Part shown: one piece after another, positions 25,601-34,539 of the stretch | Numbering within the stretch: position 1 is the stretch's first letter | Layout: each line of letters opens with the position of its first letter | DNA from: Neckera pumila | Lineage: Eukaryota; Streptophyta; Bryopsida; Hypnales; Neckeraceae | Direction of reading: 5' to 3' | DNA: 64,000 nt | NCBI GenBank assembly: GCA_963969595.1 | Contig: OZ018408.1 | Coordinates: 44,269,022-44,333,021 of the forward strand | Position numbers and translations under genes: made by a program | The notes under the pieces: model-generated | Database searches by the model: none | Told to the model about the DNA's origin: nothing | The model's input: the letters and a program-made list of their open reading frames with translations, nothing else

Positions 25601-26991
25601 AAGTCTTTCATAACTCTGGAAACTGTTTCAGATGTTCCATCTTCACCTGACTCCCTCTGAAGCCATCGCTGGTACACACTTTCAAATTCAGCCTTACCCT
25701 GATCTTCAATTTTGGGAAGGTCGTCAAAAACTGCACTTTCAACCCATCTTTGCCTCTCCATCATCTCCATCTCCAATTTTGACACCTTCTGCCAGAGCTC
25801 ACCAGACCGCGTCTCAGCATCTTTGACTGAAAACTCTAGAGCCTCCCTTCGCTCCCAGTTCGCATCGTCTAACTCGTCGTCTAACTTCTGTAGTTCTGAT
25901 TTAGTAGACAAGTACTCCTGCTCCATCTTCTCAGCCCTCTTCAAGATGAAGTCCCGCTCCTTTCTGAGCTCCTCGATTGTAGAATTCAGCTCCAAAATCT
26001 TCTGCCCCTGCAACTGCCGCCCACTCGCATAGGTCCCGCGCACTGACTCTTCCAGCTTCGCAAGGAAGACCGGCTTCTTCGTAGAATCTCGTGCAGCCTG
26101 TTCTCCGAAAGCTTCGAGCTCTTGGAGCTTCTGGTCAATCCCAAGGGCGAACCGTAATTGTCTCTCTCTCTCAAACTTCTTCAGCTCCTCCTGCTTTTGC
26201 AATTCCTCAATTTCAGCCTCACTCAACTCGTCACCCAGCTCCTCTACTTCAGAAGCGGCCTTTTCTGCAACAGCAGGAGCTGCAACGGCAAATCCTCTTG
26301 GCCCAAACCCTACTGCTGCAATCACCACTCCCAATGCCAATGCTTTCCCCATATTTCGAGCAAATTGAGCAATACTTGCTGTGACTACAACATGGTCACC
26401 GTGGTTCAACAAATCTCCACCATCTCTTACCTGCCTTCGATTATCGTTACAACACCTCGACTCGAGAGCACCATGAGCTCGAGAATCGCATTCTCTGGAT
26501 AAGGAACGATTGGAAAGGGAGGAACACAACGAAGACAAAGGAGTCGACGACGACGACGAAGAAGAAGCACAACCTCCAGACGTCACAGAATCCCCAAACT
26601 CGTCGCCATGCTTCCCCTGCGCTGAATTTTCACAAAATTCGCTACCAGAGGAACAGGAGATTCTTACTGAATTTCTCAACCTAATGTGAGCGGACAAACC
26701 AAGGATGCCAGCTCCAAAAGCCTTATTCCGCCACACAGGCAACCCTTCACCCATCCAATGCGCCCTTAACCTATCCCCATTGCTGTCAACTCCCACCGCA
26801 ACATTGCGCCTCTTACAAAATGGCTGACACCGGAGCTTGCATTTCCAACTGGAATCCTTGCTCTGGGAGCTTCCCCATGAGGAACCCCTGCTGGAGGTTC
26901 TCCTACAGAAGCTCCACAGCGACGACGCGGGGGCAGTGGCGGAGGGGCAGAGCACACTCATCCCTGCCGACTGTTCCACAACCCCTCCCAC
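22696..26991 (-). CDS. FTSHI5: FtsHi5-like inactive FtsH protease, chloroplastic
   Basis: A single open frame of 1,431 codons ending in TGA. The N-terminus is rich in Ser and Arg, as in chloroplast transit peptides. A hydrophobic segment lies near residues 213-238, a long Glu/Lys-rich coiled coil at about 250-440, and a second membrane segment (GIPLYFFVTIVGGLLLAPF) near 822-843. The AAA domain has Walker A GGPGTGKTT (937-945), Walker B LIIFMDDFD (D997-D998, D1000) and the second region of homology ending RRPGRMDR (about 1054-1060). Active FtsH proteases carry HEAGH in the zinc-binding helix; here the equivalent is HAVWAAGR (H1210-R1217), so the zinc site is lost. In Arabidopsis the inactive FtsHi proteins form the Ycf2-FtsHi import motor at the inner envelope. 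Length fits FTSHI5 (EMB2458, about 1,320 residues) better than shorter paralogues. The start could also be M11. The absence of introns is notable. Inactive-FtsH assignment is firm; the exact paralogue is less so. Confidence 0.88.
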   Translation of the reverse strand: MGGVVEQSAGMSVLCPSATAPASSLWSFCRRTSSRGSSWGSSQSKDSSWKCKLRCQPFCKRRNVAVGVDSNGDRLRAHWMGEGLPVWRNKAFGAGILGLSAHIRLRNSVRISCSSGSEFCENSAQGKHGDEFGDSVTSGGCASSSSSSSTPLSSLCSSLSNRSLSRECDSRAHGALESRCCNDNRRQVRDGGDLLNHGDHVVVTASIAQFARNMGKALALGVVIAAVGFGPRGFAVAAPAVAEKAASEVEELGDELSEAEIEELQKQEELKKFERERQLRFALGIDQKLQELEAFGEQAARDSTKKPVFLAKLEESVRGTYASGRQLQGQKILELNSTIEELRKERDFILKRAEKMEQEYLSTKSELQKLDDELDDANWERREALEFSVKDAETRSGELWQKVSKLEMEMMERQRWVESAVFDDLPKIEDQGKAEFESVYQRWLQRESGEDGTSETVSRVMKDLEVAGETNRKQALLPLAVGVVDDRQISEFEVDAQTQELLDKIQKEQERGVELRAQYESLVRDRLDLDKDADISHVKLPVDLGAMELDEELSEVEEERHALVPNLEWAMGSRAWRDLSKEHAKEYFQENLEEAREYVQEKQAAILVARDRVMAETWFNKQEDRWEMSPMAASHAVTKKLVAKARVRHDRRVMYLTIKGDDREYLVDIPLMNAELEASGGFDSLYIKMNVDGIPTTTEFMWVPLKEWPVWDLFQLPFKVVWWVLEDIWNSPLLVTIRPYYFQTLAETFEEIMVRFGFPVIQAVLPLRARVALGFDLPEGAEVAEPTDIMVWQQEAQRKTDARYGEGTGSPAWWISLPLRTYVVGIPLYFFVTIVGGLLLAPFTPRKLAMNEAQWKEKKQEQLEKEINRENKKDELDPIKNVFDKMKRVKHPQVKLQDFAGIDAVKEEINEVISFLRNPTVFKEMGARPPRGVLIVGGPGTGKTTLAFAIAAEAKVPMVELQGAELEGGAWVGQGASNVRELFKTAREVSPLIIFMDDFDHFAGVRGATSDTRKQDHESLINQLLVELDGFETQEGVVLIATTSRPFAIDEALRRPGRMDRTIQLPMPNVNEREQILRKVAVDTMDLKHVDFVDWAEVADKTAGLTPAQLKCVPRALERNAVSYKSVDDDEMSSVAGWLATFNQVMPMWFKKTKLVVKWNEDLINWLGLRLTKEDLETAVETMDVFNETRPGIELENPPVIWTREYKFPHAVWAAGRALTAYLLPSFDTLDQAWLDPTSWEGIAFTKLTKKLEAGYQETGTMTRSYYEKSLVLSFGPYIAGRLLLPFGENNNLSMGELESAEEIAATMVMQYGWGPDDSPLVYAKQNSETSLAMGDEHEMEVAKKIQKLYHIATDRCGKLLQRNQQTLHAVVEHLLQYDCVTTKDLARITAETGAVFEVDPFELVPYSRLEMSTNGTTRVTKTLPAGASAN

Positions 26992-27300
26992 ACCACAAGA
27001 ATAATCCTAGAACACTCAAGAGCTCATCGACGCAACCACCATTTTCAACATTTGAGCAAACATCGAGCTCTTCGCCAAAGACACAAAATTGGACACCGCA
27101 GAGAGCGTAGATCACCAAATGAAGCGCGGAGACCGTCGAAATGTGCGCAAGGAGAAGGGCTATGGACGGAAGCTCCGCAGGGGTGACATGCGGGGGGTGA
27201 GAAGTGTGGATGTGGTGGCGGAATGCTCAGCACGGAGCGAGAACGAGTGTTTGCTAAAACCCTAAAACCTGCTGTGAGGTTCCAGTTGGAAAGACCTCGT
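26992..27300 (-). promoter_or_regulatory. Upstream region of FTSHI5 with telo-box
   Basis: This GC-richer region upstream of the FTSHI5 start is the expected 5' UTR and promoter. On the plus strand it contains AAAACCCTAAAACC at about 27,257, matching the plant telo-box AAACCCTAA, a motif common near transcription starts of housekeeping, translation and organelle-related plant genes. No TATA box was identified. A short minus-strand frame here is probably part of the leader. Confidence 0.45.
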
Positions 27301-28184
27301 GCTTTGAGACTTGGCGTGCCAATGAGCGGCCTAGGATGGGGATAGGGAGACCTCGTTCGGGACCTTGACCAAGACCCGGAAGCTCATGAAAGCTCATGCC
27401 TAATGTAGGAACCAGCGATCCCAGAACTGAAATTGGGGATTAGCAGGGGCTGCTATGGCCGTGTAAAAGGGTTGCCATTTCTGCGACCTAATTTTTTTTT
27501 GGTGAAATGTGGCACCTAAAGCTGTGGAAAAAAAGGGGCAATGTTACTCCCCATTTTTTTTTGGTACTGTAAAAGTTGCGATTCTACAAACGAATGGGCA
27601 GTGCATTGATGGCTATTTTTTATTTTTTACAATTGCTGGACTTGCTAAGCCATGGAGAGAACGGTGAGAGATTGGCGATTTTTTTTTCTTGCTTTTTTTT
27701 GGATTTGCGATTTCTCCATTACTAGTGATCATTTCCAAATCTTTCCAATTCAATGTTATTTGAATTATTTTAGTCCATTAGTTATTAGAGTCATGTCATT
27801 GTTAAGGGAGTTGAACCCTTCTTGCCATATGGCAAGACTGCCCAAATGCAGTAACAATGTTCTGCACACAAACAAACAAGCCACATTAGTATTAGGTATT
27901 AGTTCCAAAAAAGTCACTTAGGCACGCCAGTTGCAGCAGACTGTTGCTCCATCTCCTAAAACCACATCATTGTTCATTTATCTTGTGCAGCCACCTCTAC
28001 CTCCGTCAAAACACACCAACACTTTTGATCACTGTTCACCACCTCCGTTGCAGCAGAACTAGCCTCCATTGCAGAAGAACTTTGTCAAGGAAACATGAGC
28101 GGGAAGGCCGGCAAAACCTCATGAAAACTAAGAAAACTAAATGCCAAGGACACTAAAAAAAGATATTGCTATGCTCCGTCTACT
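27301..28184. other. Non-coding interval between FTSHI5 and the hAT element
   Basis: No gene is recognised. It should contain the distal promoter of FTSHI5 and the 3' end of the hAT element. I could not identify a terminal inverted repeat or 8-bp duplication for the hAT. Confidence 0.4.
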
Positions 28185-31100
28185 TTAGTGATCCCCTTGC
28201 CTACCGACCTTCACAGCGCTTTTCCATGAACTAATAGCTTCCTTGTAAGGAAAGTTCTGAAGGGAAAAATACTGTTGGCCAAACATGTGCACCACAAGGG
28301 GCAAATGCTTCCCCAATCTATTTCTATGTGTGGATTTCAAGAACTTCAATATAGAGAAACAACGTTCATCCTCAACAAACCCCGGTACCATACAACACCC
28401 GATCTCAGCCAACTTGAAATATTCAGAAATTAGCTTACTCAAGTGGCGGGACTGAGAAAGTTTCCGCCACAACTTGATGACTGGATTGACATCCAAGGCT
28501 TGGCTACACGCTGCCTCACAATTTCCCTTCATGGTGGCCTTGAACAAACCTTGTTGCAGGTCCAAGTTCGCAGCGTTTGACATCTCAAGGGCGGTATGAA
28601 GGTTGCCGCCTTCATACAGAGGCTGGCCCTTATTAATAGCTCGTGCATGACAGTAGAAGCCTTTCAGAACCGTCAAGTGGTGGGCAAAGCTGGCATCGGC
28701 GCCCTCTTGCCTCCAATACTGGGGGTATATTATGCCAAAGGCATCAAGCAATTCTTGCTAAGGGAACCTACGGTCCAATTCATCACTAAGGGATTGTGCA
28801 AGATCTGCCAAAGCAGCACACAAATTCACAAATGAGTGATATGCTTTGTAGAAGAAGATCATTGCCCTCAACTCCTGCAAGTTTAGAAGAAACCAACACA
28901 TGAATAACAATAAAGCCCATGACGTGAAACACGGCGTGGACGTGGACCAGCAGAATTCGGCGATACAGTTATGTCCAGAAAATAGTAGCTGATCCTGCAA
29001 AACAGCAGCCATACAACTACGTGCAAAGACACTAGTTCATACACCTATAGGACTAAGCAATGCTTCTCATTCCTAAAAAAAACAAAACAAACCATAAGGT
29101 GGAGTCCCGTACAAAGTAAAGCTCCTGAATTGAACAGTGAACATTGAATACGTTAAAATTTAAAAAAAAAATTGAAAAGTTAAAATCGTAAGTGCCTTAG
29201 TCATCATGAATGAAACAGCAAAGCCAAAAAACTCAGGATCAAGAACTACCATTAGATGAGAAATCAGCCCTGTGGAGGGCTGCGTGTTCCCAACCTGTGA
29301 GAACTTGTGAGAACTGCTGAATTCAGGGCCGTGGCAGCTCGCTGACATGGCCGAGTGACTGTCAAGTCGGAAAAAAATAATTTTTTTTTTCTGTTTTTTT
29401 TTTCATTTCAAGAATGTAAAAAAAAATTTTTTTTTTTTTTTTTTTGAAAATTTCTTGTCGGGAATAGCCATTCCCTGAAACTGCGGAGGGGGACTAGTGT
29501 CGGGCCCGGGCCCGAAACGGCCCTCCCGACCCCCCAAAACTCATCTAATGACATACATGCAAGGCCAAAAAAAATATGGAAACCAAAAAATAAACCACCT
29601 TGCAAAGCCAAAAAAAATTTGATGCCAAATTAAAAACCAATACCTGAGAACTACCGCTCCACGGAGGACTGCACGCGATGAAAATCTTGTTGCATAACAA
29701 ATATGTGCTCCCCAATTGCGCTATCATGGCACCTCGCATAGAGCTGGTTCACGGACAGATCAAAGAACAAATGGCATATACCCGAGTCACCTGGCAATTC
29801 TTTCCACTCCATACGGAAGTCATCGCTTTGAAGATTGATAAGGTCATTGTACTTTGGAAAGTCCTCCTTGCCATAAGCTGTGGCCGTATCCAGAAACATT
29901 CGGGCTAATTCATGCTGCCAAACTTTCACAGCTTGCATGAAGTCGCACATGAAAATATCATGGCTTTGAGAAAGCTTCATGAGACTGTACACTGCATTCA
30001 CCAATGGGATGAAACACGCCAATGACAACAACATTTCAACATTAGAGAGCAAGTTAAAGTTATCACCAGCACCCGTATTACCTTTTTGACCAGGACCCCC
30101 AGTCATGTCTAAGCCCATCTTCACAAGAAGCATGCCGTATTCAGCCATGATTTGCTGCGCAAGGCTCCTCATCAAGATCCACCACGTCTCTACGTTGCAA
30201 AGCATTTTGTTCCCCTTAGTTTCCATGAGATTAGCCAGTTTAGCCAGCTCAACGTGCCGCTTGTTACTGCTACAGAAATATGAGTAAACAGACTGGAATA
30301 GTGCCTCAAGCCGAGAGACCATTGGGTACTTGGAGAGAGTCTCCATGACAAGATTGAGCATGTGGCTCACACAATTGGCTCCCAATAAGAAGGGAGCCCA
30401 TCTATCTCTAATCTACGCTGTCACACCCGATTTAGGCCCCTGAAAGGTACTCACGCCATCAACCCCGAAGCAAATTAGTTTAAAAGCAATATGTTCATGA
30501 GAAAGACCTCCTTTATTAATGAAAGCCTGCATTATCACAGTTGTTAGAGTGTCTACCGTGCCACCGTTGTTGCGACAGGACAAGTGAAGCAAGTGGGGCA
30601 TTCTTTCCCAGCTTTGCATGGCATAAACATGGACACCGACCCATGAAGTAGTATCCATTGCAGTCACCTCGTCGGCACTAATCGAAATCACCTTTGCAAA
30701 CTGTACAATTTCCTTCAACGCTGTTAGAACAGAAGCATGCAAATGCTCCGACATCTCCCAACCTGTAATCTCAGACCAATGCTTAGGTGGTAAATTCTTT
30801 ACCTTCAAGTGTTTCAACAAAAACTGTGACCTCTCATAATCACACATGGGCTGACTATAACTGAGAATCTGAAATAGAATCGAGAACTGTACTCCCTTCC
30901 GTTTGAATTCGCTATCCAAGCCCGCTGTGAGTTGTTCCGCCACGGTGCCGCAATGCTTTCTGCCTGCCCAGACTTTGCAAAGTTTCAGATGCTTGCAGTC
31001 CGCCTTCATGAAAGTGTCGCCCTTGCTCAAGTGTTGAAGTGGCACACCGTCTTCTCTACAAGTCAGCTTGCCTTTGCGCTTTTCAAGATTGTCTAATTTC

Positions 31101-31600
31101 GGGACCATGACTTTCCTCCTCCCTGTCATCGCGGTACAGCTTGCACAAACGACACCAGTGAGATTGCCAATTGAATCAAAGTCTCCCCCCACCCAAGGAA
31201 ACCTGCAGGCCCACACTTCTTGCCAACGCCGCGTGATGGTCCCCGGAGTAATCTTCTTTCTCTTACGGGATTTGTCTGCGGACACACGTTTCTTCTTCTT
31301 TCCCCCCGTAACACAGAGTTCATCGTCTGTGGCCATGGGTGACTCATGCACGGGATCAGGAAGCTCAAGGGAAAGAACCATCGCTTCCGAAGGCGGATCG
31401 TGAGGGTTTGCTTGGGAGATCAAATGCGAGAGGCGCATCTCCAAAATGTGCGTGACCTCGCACCCAACCATGTCCATTGCCAACAGAACGTCAACAGCGC
31501 TGGGATTTGGGAGCAAGTACTTACCTATCCCATTTGTATTGCGGCTCGAGCCAAAACAACGGACCTTGAAGTTCTCAGGAAGCTTTAGGCGCGGAGGCAT
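28185..31600 (-). pseudogene. Decayed hAT-superfamily transposase
   Basis: Minus-strand frame from MPPRLKLPENF (start 31600). The N-terminal part has a BED/TTF-like zinc-binding stretch (RRWQEVW, FPW, VVCASC, PKLDNLEKRKGK). The transposase core shows ISADEVTAMD and CFGVDGVSTFQG, plausible first and second catalytic Asp regions. The C-terminus carries the hAT dimerisation signature, EDERCFSILKFLK followed by RNRLG. hAT enzymes cut and paste DNA and leave 8-bp duplications. The frame is broken by TAG at 30413-30415 (GVTA*IRDRWAP) and TAG at 28758-28760 (RRFP*QELLDAFG), each with coherent protein on both sides and each explainable by CAG to TAG. A further TAG at 29651-29653 lies next to a probable intron of about 28,875-29,643 whose phases do not match exactly. 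It is a separate insertion from the large element to its right. Confidence 0.85.
29430..29535. repeat. GC-rich palindrome within the hAT intron
   Basis: The intron contains the perfect 16-bp palindrome TCGGGCCCGGGCCCGA at 29500-29515. Around it, GTCGGGAATAGCC at about 29,457 faces a right side whose reverse complement is GTCGGGAGGGCCG (ending about 29,531), suggesting a miniature element of about 75 bases. Poly-A/T tracts lie to its left. The function is unknown. Confidence 0.55.
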
Positions 31601-32474
31601 TTCGACCCTGAAGAACAACGCAAATAATCGGGAAGACCACAAAGCAAGTGACCCTAAACCACAACAGCGAACAAGTGCACCACTATTGAACTACAACAAC
31701 AAACAACTAGAGCACTATTGAACCACAGTTCCAACGCAGTTGCCTGAAAACAAAAGCGCACAAAACAGGTAATCAGCAAGAAAGTATATCAAAGACAAAT
31801 CGTTCATAAAAAACTAGCAAAAAGCACAGACCGCAACGCAGTTGAAGTTGCACCGGATATGGAGCCCTTAAATTCACCGCAAACCTGAAGAAAAAAATCC
31901 CTCCTGAGCCGCCATTGGCAATTGACAATTCCGCAGTCACAAATCCAATGCACCAACAGCTCTCTGCAACTCTGAGCAGCCACCATTTGGGACATGTGTC
32001 ATGTATTTATTAGTTCCAACCTTGAAAAGGACAAAAAAAATACATTTTAAGCTTGGTCAAAAATACATGCACCTATAGGTCAGGAATGGGTCATTGGTTG
32101 GGAATGAGTGGTTCTAACTTACCATATAAAGTGGAAGCCCCCATAACCGTTCGTTTAAGCCATGAGGAATAGGTCATAAAGCCAGTATGGAAAACAATTA
32201 AATAGAAGGGAAGGCAAATGGGAGACTGTAAAATCCACCAAAAAAATTCTCTTGAATTCTAAATAATGCCTTCAGAAATCTTGATCAAAGTGCAAAATGG
32301 AAAATTAAAGCACCGTAAACCAATGCTCAGTGGCCCCATTTCCAAACACAAATCACAGAAAATCCAAGGGCCACAAAACCACGTGACAAGTGGAGTTTGG
32401 ACACTTGATGGGTGGATTGGGGTGCAGTCAAAGGGATTGGGTTCCGAGACGTGGAGGGAAATGGATGCTCCTAC
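31601..32474. other. Interval between the hAT element and the large TIR element
   Basis: The left part should hold the upstream region of the hAT transposase. Bases about 31,988-32,060 carry GGGACATGTGTCAT, ATTAGTTCCAACCTTGAAAA and GGACAAAA, a third partial copy of the interspersed repeat seen at 4.5 and 16.5 kb. No gene is recognised. Confidence 0.5.
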
Positions 32475-32950
32475 CTGGGGAATGCTGGGATGTGAGCGGG
32501 GAGCAGCGAGCGGCGAGCGGGGAGCAAGGATTCGTGAGCTTGGAGCATAAATATTGGAAGGAAGATAGAAAAGTTTGAAAAAATGAATAGAAAAGTGGAT
32601 GAAAGTTTAAGCAAACATGGATGAAATTTGAAAGAAAATTCATGAAATTGGGTGCAAATAAAGAAAGAAATGGAGGGAAATTCTGGAAAAAAATGGATGA
32701 AATGGATTGGAAGAATTAGATGAAAAATACGGATGAAAGTGGATGAAAAATACAGATGGAAGTGGATGAAAAACATGGATGGAAAATATGGATGAAAGTT
32801 GCTTAAAAATATGGATGATAGTGGATGGAAAACATAGATGATAGTGGATGAAAAACATAGATGATAGTGGATGAAAAACATGGATGAAAGTAGATGAAAA
32901 AATATGGATGAAAGCGGATGAAAATTTTGGATGAATTATAGCATATTTTT
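32475..32950 (+). repeat. Left terminal inverted repeat with GGATGAAAGT array
   Basis: A GC-rich outer part (32,475-32,550, repeated GAGCGG/GGAGC words) is followed by about 400 bases of imperfect tandem repeat built from GGATGAAAGT, GGATGATAGT and GGATGAAAAACAT. The right end has the same two-part structure in reverse complement at 48,700-49,050. Long open frames on the minus strand here are low-complexity products of the tandem repeat, not genes. Confidence 0.8.
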
Positions 32951-33430
32951 CATCTAATTTAAAATGAAAAATACGGAATTACATGAACAATATGGATAAA
33001 CCAAGCAAGGCAAAATTACAGGGCTATACTTTTAACTTCGAGGTCTAATTTTAAATGCAATGAACAATAATTACACTCATTCAGTAAGTGTCCCCATAAT
33101 CCGCGATAATTAGTGAGTTTAGGGTTATTACATGCCAGAAACTGTAAGTGTACTCATCAAATTATGTCATGACACGTGTTGGGAAGATTTCAATTTATTA
33201 ATGATGTTTGGATATGAAGTTTAGGGGTGTGGATACCTCATTACTCATTTTGCGTTTAGGGTTTAGGGTCCTAGTAAATGCTTCTCATTTTAGGCTGATG
33301 AACGGAAATGGTTTGATTTGGAAAGCTCATTTCTGTCTTTCTCATTTGTCTTTTGGTTCTAGCGTTGATTCATTTTTTTTTTCATTGTATTCTTACAGAG
33401 TCACTTGCTGGTGGATCCGGTTTTATTGAG

Positions 33431-33841
33431 ATGTCTTCCCTTCCAAAGTCGAAGGCTGATTTGCGTGAATATCTTGCTAAAGTGGATGAGCTGGTCGAGA
33501 GGAGGAATGGGAAGCTCCCTTTCTGTGAATAAGATGAAGTGAGGGCTCTTCTATGCCGAGGAGACAGTGAGAACTTGAGTTGGACCAAGGCTGCAAATTA
33601 CCAATTCCGCCACATGGAGTATTGCACAAGCATCGACTACAAAGGCAATTTGAAGGAGTGGGTGCGGGAGCCAATGTGGTGGACAGAGGGGGAGTGGAGC
33701 GGTGGACCAATCCGTCACCGTGCATTGGGAGATTATGAAGATGACATTTGGCCCGAGGAAGGGGGATACTACACTGACGCTGGCATTGACATCTTTTTTG
33801 GGGAGATCACTTATACAGAAGGCCCGGATTCGCCTGAATGA
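33431..33841 (+). pseudogene. Small acidic protein gene with one in-frame stop
   Basis: ATG at 33431 opens a 136-codon frame ending TGA at 33839-33841, interrupted only by TAA at 33530-33532 (codon 34). Text on both sides is clearly protein-like: KADLREYLAKVDELVERR before it and SWTKAANYQFRHMEYC, EPMWWTEGEW and DYEDDIWPEEGGYY after it. A splice acceptor TTCTTACAG lies 33 bases upstream of the ATG, so there is probably a 5' leader exon. The C-terminal half is very acidic and rich in W and Y. I do not recognise the family. The stop may be CAA to TAA. It lies between the left TIR and the 3' end of the methyltransferase gene, so it is a second cargo gene; partnership with ParB or the transposase is only a guess. 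Confidence 0.55.
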
Positions 33842-34539
33842 ACACTGCGCGATGAAGTTCAATTGCAGATTTACAATCGATGATAGTATAATATACTAAT
33901 AGCAGCCATATTGATGATTTGAGTAGTCTTGCCAATGGTCAGAAGAACCTTCCGTGGAACTTGTTGGCAATGGAGGTGGACACCACTTGCTTGAGTTTGG
34001 TGAGCATTTGTCCAAATTATGTAGGGCAGACAACAATTTGTATACATTACTGTGTTTTTGTCTATTGGAATAGCACATAACTTTTGGCTGCATTCCGTGA
34101 GTTATTCCTCCGAAACAGCAATTTTGTATGAAATGAAGCAGATGTATAAGTTATACTAGTGTCATGAAGGTTCAAGGAGATTCAAACAGAAATTTGGGTC
34201 CCCCTTGTGATCCATGAGGAGACAACTTCTGGAACGTGAACCTTGGATACAATGTCTTGGTACCGAGACATGGTTTAGGGAAGACCGAAGGAAACATCAA
34301 AACGGAAATTCCGGTTCAGGGGTCAATAATAAAGGTTTAGGGTCAACAAATTAATTCCAGAATATTGAGACGACGGTGCAAAATACAGCATGCTACAAGT
34401 CATGCCCAATTTTATAAACTGCATAGTCTAGAAAAAGAGCAAGCACATCTGGAATTTGAATACTACAAAAAAACATAGTCATGGCAAGAGGATGTACCAG
34501 AAATACTAGAGTCCAGAATAGCAAATAGGGAGACGTACA
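33842..34539. other. Intergenic spacer with GTCTCGG-type palindrome
   Basis: This separates two convergent genes and holds GTCTTGGTACCGAGAC at 34254-34269, a 16-bp near-palindrome of the class that recurs elsewhere in the element. No ORF is recognised. Confidence 0.5.

Noticed and set aside
22870..26384. Many plus-strand ORFs of 60-120 codons
   Set aside because: They lie antisense to the long FtsHi5-like frame and are shadows of it.
32428..32881. Minus-strand frames rich in F, H, S and I
   Set aside because: They are translations of the GGATGA-type tandem array in the left TIR and have no independent protein character.
33250..33275. TTTAGGG units resembling telomere repeat
   Set aside because: Only two tandem units occur; this is far too short for an interstitial telomere array.
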